Position numbers and translations under genes: made by a program. From Christensenellaceae bacterium (GTDB taxonomy: Bacteria > Bacillota > Clostridia > Christensenellales > Aristaeellaceae), in contig JAHHSO010000017.1 in assembly GCA_020025205.1 (NCBI GenBank), positions 1 to 39,150 of the forward strand: a stretch of 39,150 nucleotides of DNA, written 5' to 3'. Below, piece after piece: positions 33,673 to 39,150 of the stretch. The number at the start of each line of letters is the position of its first letter. Position 1 is the first letter of the stretch. The notes under the pieces were generated by a model that was not told the origin of the DNA, made no database searches, and saw nothing but the letters and a program-made list of their open reading frames with translations.

Positions 33673-34678
33673 GAACCTTTCCCTTCTTTCTGAGCATGTA
33701 CAGGAAGAACGGGCCGCCCGTCACGGCCATGACAATGCCGACGGGGATCTCCATTCCGGGGACAATTGTGCGGCCGACGGTATCCGCAGCCAGCAGAACC
33801 ACCGCACCCAGAAGGACGCTTGTGGGAAGCATGGCCTTGTAATCCGAGCCAACCAGCAGGCGCGAAATATGCGGAACGACCAGACCGACGAAGCCGATCA
33901 TGCCTGCCACAGAGACGGTAGCAGCCGCCAGGAAGGCAGACACGGCAGACAGGCAGATGCGGATCATGCTGACCCTGGCGCCCAGGCTTCTGGCCATTTC
34001 ATCGCCGAGCTGGAGCATGTTGGCACTCTTGATAGACAGGAAGGCCAGCACCAGACCGACGCCCGCATACACGGCCAGCATCCGGACCTGTGCCCAGGAG
34101 CGGCCGGAAAGGCTGCCGTTCATAAAGGCGAGCACGCCTTCCAGGCTGTCGGCATGCAGAAGCTGCAACAGGCTGTTGTACGCACCGAGGACGGAGTTGA
34201 TGGCCACGCCCGAGAGGATGATGCGAGTGGGATCCACGCCGTCCTTCCACGCCAGCGAGTAGATGAGGAAGCAGGCCAGCGCCGCTCCGCCGAAGGCAAA
34301 CAGCGGCACGGAGTTGGTCAGGTGGGGGAAAACCAGGAGGATGGTGGTCGCTGCGGTGCCCGCACCGGCCGACACGCCGATGGTGCCGGGGTCGGCCAGG
34401 GGGTTGCGCATGACAGACTGAAGAAGCGCGCCGGACGCTGACAGCGATGAGCCAATGAGGATCGCCAGCAGGAGACGAGGCAGGCGCAGATTCATCACGA
34501 TGATTTTAATGGTGCTCTTTTCCTCGCTGAACAGAGCAGAGAGGATTTCCCCGATGGAATACCCTGCGCTGCCCACAGCAATGGCAACCAGCGACAGGAT
34601 AACTAACAGGATAATCAGCACCGTCCAGATGAACCCCACGCGCTTCACGCTGATTTTTTCTTTCTTGTCGATATTCAT
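33662..34678 (-). CDS. ABC transporter permease, FecCD/BtuC family
   Basis: This 338-residue permease has about ten membrane helices. Family landmarks are LRLPRLLLAILIGSSLSASG near 62-82, the NPLADPGTIGVSAGAG motif near 92-107, and the C-terminal GFVGLVVPHISRLLVG and PVGIVMAVTGGPFFLYML segments, the usual coupling and last-helix motifs of FecCD-type importers. It should form a homodimer that moves a metal chelate or corrinoid handed over by the binding protein. The start is the ATG at 34678 behind GAGG, 7 bases after the binding-protein stop; the longer reading to 34738 is inside the upstream gene and out of its frame. Confidence 0.93.
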   Translation of the reverse strand: MNIDKKEKISVKRVGFIWTVLIILLVILSLVAIAVGSAGYSIGEILSALFSEEKSTIKIIVMNLRLPRLLLAILIGSSLSASGALLQSVMRNPLADPGTIGVSAGAGTAATTILLVFPHLTNSVPLFAFGGAALACFLIYSLAWKDGVDPTRIILSGVAINSVLGAYNSLLQLLHADSLEGVLAFMNGSLSGRSWAQVRMLAVYAGVGLVLAFLSIKSANMLQLGDEMARSLGARVSMIRICLSAVSAFLAAATVSVAGMIGFVGLVVPHISRLLVGSDYKAMLPTSVLLGAVVLLAADTVGRTIVPGMEIPVGIVMAVTGGPFFLYMLRKKGKVRGN

Positions 34679-34685
34679 CTTTGCC

Positions 34686-36545
34686 TCACTCGGCGAAGAA
34701 CGCCTCGATCTGGTCCGCCAGATCATTGATGCGGTCAATCACGGTGATGCCGCTGGTGGAAACGTAGGTAATGGGCAGATAGATGATATCGCCGTTCTTC
34801 ACAGCCTCAATGCTGTTCCAGTAATCCGGGTTCTTGGCGAAATCTTCTTCCATGACAGACTGCTGCATCTCGCTTGTGACATTAGCACCCACGGAGAGCA
34901 CCAGATCCGGATCATAGCTCACAGCCAGCTCAAGATCGAGCGGCACCATGGAAGATTCTTCGTTTTCGTACACGTTCTGAAGGCCGATCATATCCGCCAT
35001 CGAGCCAAGCGTGCCGCCCTTGGTCTGGATAAAGTGGCTGGGCGGAGAGGACTGGAGCACCATCACGGTGTGGCCTTCCATCGCCTTGCGGGTATCTTCC
35101 AGGCGGGTCTCCAGAGTTTCAAAGCGTCCCATGATTTCCGCACCGATTTCGCTGCCCGGGGCAAACGCATCAATCAGCTCGAGGGTCTGCATCTTGATAG
35201 AGTCGTAAGAGACGGTGTGCCCCGCATCCACATAGTATACCGGGATGCCCAGCTTCTCCAGCGTGGTGCCGTACTTCTCCTGGGAAGTGTAGCCCATAAT
35301 GACAAGATCTGGCTTTTCGGCAACGAGCAGTTCAATGTCAAAGGTGGAATGCATACCCATCTTATACTGCCTGGTGGACGCAATCAGGGCTTCCGGCCAG
35401 ATCACGGAGTCGCTTTCCGGAATGGCGACCATCGGTACGCCTATTTCATAAAGGGCCATGACCGGCGCTTTAGACATGCTGGCCACGCGCTGCGGGCGCT
35501 TTTCAAGCACAAGCGGCTCTTTGTAGCCCAGCGCCTGCAAGTTTTCCGGATACTTGAGAACGAATTGGCCCTCTGCAGCTTCATCATCAGACGCATCTTG
35601 CTCTTCCAAGCGGTCAATCAGTTTGTTGACGCTCTGGATAACCTGAATGCCCTTGCAGGTGACATACTCGCCGGAAAGGTAGACAATGTTGTTCCCCTTC
35701 ACGGCATCCAGCTGGTTCCACAGATCCGGATTCTCGTCAAAGGCCTCTTTGAAGTTCTGTTGAAGCACTTCGACACTCGGAACGGCCGGAGAGATGGCGA
35801 AGATCACTTCCGGATTCTGGGTGATGGCCGTCTCCACATCGATGGGCGCAGTGCGCATCGACGGATCAATCAGGCTGTCGGAAAGGTTTTCAAACGGGAG
35901 CAGAGAGAGCATGCTGCCCAGATAGCCCTGGCTGGTCTGCTGATACGCGCCAGGCGCACCAAAGAAGATCATCATGCTCTTTTTCTCGTGGTTGGCGGCG
36001 TAGTCCGCCGCGCGGGCCTCCAGCGCCTCAAACTCTGCCTGCACGCCGGCGGCCATCTCTTCGCCGCCGAAGGAACGCGCCATCAGGATGGAAGACTCTC
36101 TGGCCTCCTGATAGGTGATGGACGGTCCCTCGCTGGTGTAGTAGACCGGGATATCGGACGCCGCGAAAATCTCACCGCAGCGCTCTTTCTGGTAGCTGCC
36201 CACCAGTACCAGATCCGGATCGTAAGAGAGGACGCCTTCCACGTCCAGCGTGTTCATGCCGACATCAACGATCGGCAGTTCGTACACCCAGTCGGGGTAC
36301 TCAATGCTGCTGGACGGGGTGGTAATGGCCACCGGGTGAATACCGCAGCGAACCAAAATCTGAAGTGCCGCGTTGGACAGGCACACAATGCGTTCCGGCT
36401 CCTTATCAAGAACGAGGGTCTCGCCCTCTCTTTCCTGTAGGTAACTCGGGTAATAAAGCGTCTTTCCCTCAGCCGCAGCGATGCCCAGCACCACCGTGGA
36501 GAAAAGAAGCATGGCCATGAGAATGGATGCCGCAATCTTTTTCAT
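34686..36545 (-). CDS. Tandem-duplicated periplasmic-binding (BtuF/FepB-like) protein
   Basis: This 619-residue secreted protein contains two complete class III periplasmic-binding domains in one chain, about residues 25-310 and 320-619. Each starts with a Pro-x-R-(I/V)-(V/A) strand (EPERIVCLSN; RPQRVASMSK), has a YDPDLVL-type strand (SYDPDLVLVG near 108; KPDLVIMGY near 418, with a further SYDPDLVLSVG near 552), and ends in similar final segments (GNNIVYLSGEYVTCKGIQV; GDIIYLPITYVSTSGITV). The signal peptide (residues 1-25) ends in GIAAAEG and has no lipobox Cys, so there is no visible lipid anchor. The ATG at 36545 follows GGAGA in the end of the NifH-like gene. A single transporter with a double-headed receptor is unusual. 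Confidence 0.88.
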   Translation of the reverse strand: MKKIAASILMAMLLFSTVVLGIAAAEGKTLYYPSYLQEREGETLVLDKEPERIVCLSNAALQILVRCGIHPVAITTPSSSIEYPDWVYELPIVDVGMNTLDVEGVLSYDPDLVLVGSYQKERCGEIFAASDIPVYYTSEGPSITYQEARESSILMARSFGGEEMAAGVQAEFEALEARAADYAANHEKKSMMIFFGAPGAYQQTSQGYLGSMLSLLPFENLSDSLIDPSMRTAPIDVETAITQNPEVIFAISPAVPSVEVLQQNFKEAFDENPDLWNQLDAVKGNNIVYLSGEYVTCKGIQVIQSVNKLIDRLEEQDASDDEAAEGQFVLKYPENLQALGYKEPLVLEKRPQRVASMSKAPVMALYEIGVPMVAIPESDSVIWPEALIASTRQYKMGMHSTFDIELLVAEKPDLVIMGYTSQEKYGTTLEKLGIPVYYVDAGHTVSYDSIKMQTLELIDAFAPGSEIGAEIMGRFETLETRLEDTRKAMEGHTVMVLQSSPPSHFIQTKGGTLGSMADMIGLQNVYENEESSMVPLDLELAVSYDPDLVLSVGANVTSEMQQSVMEEDFAKNPDYWNSIEAVKNGDIIYLPITYVSTSGITVIDRINDLADQIEAFFAE

Positions 36546-36549
36546 ATCC

Positions 36550-37317
36550 TTACTCTCCTTCTTCGTCCTTGCTCAGTTCAAGGACTTTGTCTGCCAAGTT
36601 CAAATATACCTCGTGCATGGGGGATTCCTCCAGGCACTCAAAAACAGTGCCGCCGCCCGCCTCCGCTTTCTGAATGTCGCCGCTTCGCGGGACATAGGCG
36701 ATGACGTCCACGCCGATTTCCTCGGCGGCGTTTTCGACGATCTGCTGTTCATTGACAATGTTTCGGGCGTTGAGAATGAGGCCGCCCAGACGCGCATAGC
36801 CGCGGCTGGCAAAGTTTCGCACCGCCTGCGCAATGTTGTTGGCCGCATACAGCGCCATCATCTCGCCGGAAGAGACGATGAACACTTCTCGGGCGTATCC
36901 CTCTCTGATCGGCATGGCAAAGCCGCCGCAGACCACATCGCCCAGAACGTCATACAGGACAATATCCGGCTTGTACACCTCAAATGCCTCCAGTTCCGCA
37001 AGCTTTTCAAACGCGGAAATGATGCCGCGGCCTGCACAGCCCACGCCCGGGGTCGGGCCGCCGGATTCCACACACAAAACGCCGTTGAAGCCCTCAAACA
37101 CAATATCTGAAAGCTTCAAATCGTCCCCCTTCTCTCTCAGCTGCTCCAGAACCGTGGGAATGCGCTTTCCTTTCATCAGCCCCTTGGTTGAATCTGCCTT
37201 GGGATCGCAGCCGATCTGCATCACCTTATATCCCTTCTTTGCCAGCGCGGCAGACAGGTTGGACGTCGTGGTGGATTTGCCGATGCCGCCCTTGCCGTAG
37301 ATCGCAATTTTCCGCAT
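36550..37317 (-). CDS. NifH/BchL-like Fe-protein (ATP-dependent reductase)
   Basis: This 255-residue protein is a NifH-superfamily ATPase that feeds electrons one at a time into a component-1 partner. The Walker A/P-loop is GKGGIGKST (8-16), switch I carries CDPKADST (37-44), and the dimer-bridging 4Fe-4S cysteines are Cys94 in GVGCAGRGI and Cys130 in DVVCGGFAMPIR. The Arg after the first Cys, the ADP-ribosylation site in NifH, is also present. Length is shorter than NifH (about 290). It is first in the minus-strand operon, immediately followed by the binding protein, and is preceded by AAAGGAGA. No nitrogenase genes proper are present, so a nitrogenase-like role is inferred. Confidence 0.93.
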   Translation of the reverse strand: MRKIAIYGKGGIGKSTTTSNLSAALAKKGYKVMQIGCDPKADSTKGLMKGKRIPTVLEQLREKGDDLKLSDIVFEGFNGVLCVESGGPTPGVGCAGRGIISAFEKLAELEAFEVYKPDIVLYDVLGDVVCGGFAMPIREGYAREVFIVSSGEMMALYAANNIAQAVRNFASRGYARLGGLILNARNIVNEQQIVENAAEEIGVDVIAYVPRSGDIQKAEAGGGTVFECLEESPMHEVYLNLADKVLELSKDEEGE

Positions 37318-37351
37318 TTTTTCTCCTTTCGGGTTTTCACACGAAATGGGC

Positions 37352-37380
37352 TTGACATCATATGCCCCTTATGTGATAAT
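37352..37380 (+). promoter_or_regulatory. Probable sigma-A promoter of the AraC-type regulator
   Basis: A perfect TTGACA (37352-37357) and GATAAT (37375-37380) are separated by 17 bases. The start point would be near 37387, giving a leader of about 110 bases that runs through the candidate operator and the opposing promoter. Confidence 0.55.
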
Positions 37381-37393
37381 ATGGATTCGTAAA

Positions 37394-37416
37394 AGTTAGT
37401 TATGCCTAACGACTAA
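37394..37416. promoter_or_regulatory. Dyad resembling a DtxR/IdeR-type iron box
   Basis: GTTAG-TTATGC-CTAAC is a perfect 5-base inverted repeat, extended by outer AGT/ACT and TTAG/CTAA elements. The TTAG…CCTAAC…CTAA pattern resembles the TTAGGTTAGGCTAACCTAA box bound by DtxR/IdeR-family metal repressors, though spacing is two bases longer. It lies between the opposing start points of the AraC gene and the NifH-like operon, so a bound protein could control both. It could also be the binding site of the AraC-type regulator. Confidence 0.4.
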
Positions 37417-37418
37417 GT

Positions 37419-37427
37419 ATTCTACCA
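37419..37427 (-). promoter_or_regulatory. Probable extended -10 promoter of the NifH-like operon
   Basis: On the minus strand TGGTAGAAT forms an extended -10 element with no clear -35. The start point would be near 37412, inside the dyad at 37394-37416, giving a leader of about 95 bases. Confidence 0.4.
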
Positions 37428-37498
37428 CAAAAATTCTCAATCCGCCTTAAATATGTTCTGAACTATCTTAAAAATCAACTGTTTCAGGAGTGATCAAC

Positions 37499-38215
37499 AT
37501 GAATACCTGCACGTATTGCGATGGCTGCGACTTTAACACCTCCCAGCAGGACTATTGGGAGAGCTTGTATAATCACAAGGAGATCTGCGAATCTCTGACG
37601 AAAGAAAATATCCGCGTTGCCAAGGCCCTGTTTCAGAGCAAGGTGAAGCATCTGTCCAGGCTCAATGACGGCCCCCTGTCGCCGGAAACGAACTGCATCC
37701 TGCTGAATTCGCTCAACAGGAGCCTGTACGACTATTTCCTCTTCCATAAAAAGATATCGTTTGCCAAGTGCTGCTACAAAAACCGCGTACACATGTTCAA
37801 GGCAGAGACGACAGAGGCCGTTTTGAACGCGGGATTCTGCGTCATTGACGCCTATGCCGCCACGCTGGAAGCCTCGCAGACCGGTCACAGCCACATCGAA
37901 AAAGCCTGCGCCTACATTCAATCCCACCTGAGTGAAGATCTGTCGCTTTCCAAGGTAAGTCAGGAGGTCTTTCTTTCCAAGAGCCACCTGTGTCACATCT
38001 TCAAAACACTGATGGGCACAACCTTCTGCGACTATGTGCGCCAGCAGCGCGTGCAGTATGCCCGCATGCTGCTGGCCACCAGCAATAAGAGCATCGACGA
38101 TATTTCCAGTGCGTGCGGCTTCCATTCCTCCACATACTTTGCCACCGTCTTCAAAACCGAAATGGGCATGTCCCCCTCGGCCTTCCGGCGTGATTTTCAG
38201 GAAGCCGCGTCCTGA
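37499..38215 (+). CDS. AraC-family regulator with Cys-rich N-terminus
   Basis: This 238-residue protein has a C-terminal AraC-type double helix-turn-helix (about residues 137-234): LSLSKVSQEVFLSKSHLCHIFK gives the first HTH, and SIDDISSACGFHSSTYFATVFK and MGMSPSAFRRDF give the second with its usual ending. The N-terminal 120 residues match no sugar-binding cupin that I recognise. They begin MNTCTYCDGCDF, with Cys4, Cys7 and Cys10 (CxxCxxC), and hold further cysteines, which suggests metal or Fe-S sensing. The start is the ATG at 37499, 8 bases after AGGAG; the GTG at 37490 is inside that ribosome site. It is divergent from the NifH-like operon and is its likely regulator. Confidence 0.88.
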   Translation: MNTCTYCDGCDFNTSQQDYWESLYNHKEICESLTKENIRVAKALFQSKVKHLSRLNDGPLSPETNCILLNSLNRSLYDYFLFHKKISFAKCCYKNRVHMFKAETTEAVLNAGFCVIDAYAATLEASQTGHSHIEKACAYIQSHLSEDLSLSKVSQEVFLSKSHLCHIFKTLMGTTFCDYVRQQRVQYARMLLATSNKSIDDISSACGFHSSTYFATVFKTEMGMSPSAFRRDFQEAAS

Positions 38216-38392
38216 TCCGCTCTTTTGTGAAGAGCTGTACATATAACCCAAACAAAACCTGCTAACGAAAATCACGCTCTAAATTAAAAAAAGAAGATTT
38301 TCTCAAAAACCTAAAAAGTGTACATGGAACAAGACTCAACCGTTGAGCAATCAAGACCAATTTCAGGTGCTGCACAAAAACAGCTCTAAAAA

Positions 38393-38434
38393 AAATGCGG
38401 AGATCTCGTTTTTTGTGGATCTCTGCATTTTTTC
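38393..38434. terminator. Bidirectional terminator after the AraC-type gene region
   Basis: AAATGCGGAGATC pairs with GATCTCTGCATTT (one G-T pair) with an A run on the left and T run on the right. It lies 180 bases after the AraC stop, beyond a short CTCAACCGTTGAG palindrome at 38335-38347. The 38216-38392 stretch shows no gene. Confidence 0.75.
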
Positions 38435-38567
38435 TCGTAATGTGTGGTATCAGGCTGAAAATTTGCCAACCAGCCCCTCTAAGTTTGCCCGAAAATTCAG
38501 AGGGCTCATTGCCTGTTATTTTACGCAGCTTTTACAGCGTTCAACTTTTTCAGGTCCTGGTGTAACT

Positions 38568-39047
38568 GCGGATCGTGCAAGCACTGGCGCAAAAAAAGGG
38601 ATGTGGACGAAAGCCAAAATCAGCATATTGGCGTTAGTCGCGTGGGACGATCCACTAAAATACATGCAGGAGTCGATGGATTGGGAAATCTCCTTGTATT
38701 GATGCTGACCGGAGGAGAAGTTCACGATGGTACGATCATGCGGTCTGCACTGGATCAACTTGAAATCGCAGGAAGTTTGGTGATAAAGCAATGGAGCTGA
38801 ACACAATCGGGAGTATCTTCCTAACCGTGGCGCACAATACTGTATCCCGCCCAAAACAAAATGTTCAAAATCTTGGAAGTATGAATACTGGCACTATAAA
38901 GAACGGCACTTGATTGAGTGTTTCTTTATGAAAATCAAGGATTATCGCCGAGTTGCCATGCGCTTTGAAAAGCTCCGCTATCTTTAAATGGCCTACTGGA
39001 CGGCATGCCTTGTCTGGCTTACATAATTCAGTTGGCTTTGGACTTTA
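38568..39047 (+). pseudogene. Degraded IS5-family transposase
   Basis: Pieces of an IS5-type DDE transposase are found in order but in shifted frames. DRASTGAKK at 38570-38596 corresponds to the usual A-H-x-x-A-x-G-A-K-K. QHIGVSRVGRSTKIHAGVDG near 38619-38680 corresponds to the I-G-x-S-R-G-G-x-x-T-K-I-H-A block, and LTGGEVHDGTIM follows. The C-terminal block is YKERHLIECFFMKIKDYRRVAMRFEKL near 38898-38980 (usual R-x-x-I-E-R-x-F-x-x-L-K-x-x-R-R). Stops and frameshifts separate them, and the N-terminal domain is missing, so it is not functional. Terminal inverted repeats were not located. Confidence 0.8.
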
Positions 39048-39150
39048 GAAACACACCCTAATTTCTTCGCCGCTACGCTCTCCCGGGCGATTCAGCCGGG
39101 CTGTTTTCCCGCACTAAACGCCTCCTTGTCCGGGAAACGAAATAGTCGCG
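39048..39150. other. GC-rich end of window with short inverted repeat
   Basis: CCCGGGCGATTCAGCCGGG forms a short CCCGG/CCGGG hairpin near 39088. It may be the edge of a repeat or another insertion, but no gene is seen before the window ends. Confidence 0.25.

Noticed and set aside
34455..36440. A 661-residue plus-strand open frame antisense to the binding protein and permease
   Set aside because: It runs opposite to two well-identified genes, with no recognisable domain and an Arg/His-rich composition typical of antisense frames.
29711..37317. A nitrogen-fixation (nif) cluster
   Set aside because: There are no nifB, nifE, nifN or nifV genes, the second subunit lacks cluster cysteines, and the genes are mixed with an importer. 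A nitrogenase-like reductase fits better.
1..39150. CRISPR array, tRNA or rRNA genes
   Set aside because: No regularly spaced direct repeats and no recognisable tRNA or rRNA sequence were seen on either strand.

Overview
The window reads as a chromosomal segment of an anaerobic, spore-former-lineage Clostridia member (Bacillota). The signs are a long single-chain pyruvate:ferredoxin oxidoreductase, Gram-positive Shine-Dalgarno sites (GGAGG), sigma-A promoters with 17-18 base spacers, frequent TTG and GTG starts, and GerMN, DUF421/DUF4363 and CotJA-like genes. No rRNA, tRNA or CRISPR array was seen. The species cannot be named from sequence reading alone.

Region 1 (1-28.8 kb) is ordinary chromosome made of short operons: ybaB-recR; DUF421-DUF4363; a nitroreductase; an aspartate-type aminotransferase; a secreted DUF3048 protein; mscL; a divergent PRPP synthetase; murG; a membrane-anchored triple-SH3 protein; PFOR (nifJ); a TSUP transporter followed by two paralogous GtrII-type membrane proteins; a zinc-ribbon protein coupled to a metallophosphoesterase; and a secreted CAP-domain protein. 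A minus-strand operon then runs response regulator, histidine kinase, GerMN lipoprotein-like protein, GerMN lipoprotein, holA and a 59-residue CotJA-like protein. It is divergent from a D,D-carboxypeptidase gene and a small zinc-ribbon gene. Most transcription units have a recognisable promoter and an intrinsic terminator, often bidirectional.

Region 2 (28.8-29.7 kb) is a degenerate stretch holding a frameshifted XRE-type regulator remnant and two hairpins.

Region 3 (29.7-38.2 kb) is the exciting part: a compact nitrogenase-like reductase system combined with an iron-siderophore/corrinoid-type ABC importer. In transcription order on the minus strand it encodes a NifH-like Fe-protein, a tandem-duplicated periplasmic-binding protein, a FecCD-type permease, an FhuC/BtuD-type ATPase, two nitrogenase component-1-like subunits and a flavodoxin. 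A divergent AraC-type regulator with a Cys-rich N-terminus faces it across a short intergenic region with overlapping promoters and an iron-box-like dyad. No nifB, nifE/N, chlorophyll, F430 or other known cofactor genes are nearby, so this is not a nitrogen-fixation cluster. The inferred job is import of a metal chelate or tetrapyrrole-like compound, followed by low-potential reduction of that ligand, with flavodoxin and the NifH-like protein delivering electrons. The substrate is unknown.

Region 4 (38.2-39.15 kb) carries a degraded IS5-family transposase. Together with the decayed regulator on the other side, it makes the nitrogenase-like cluster look like an inserted island.
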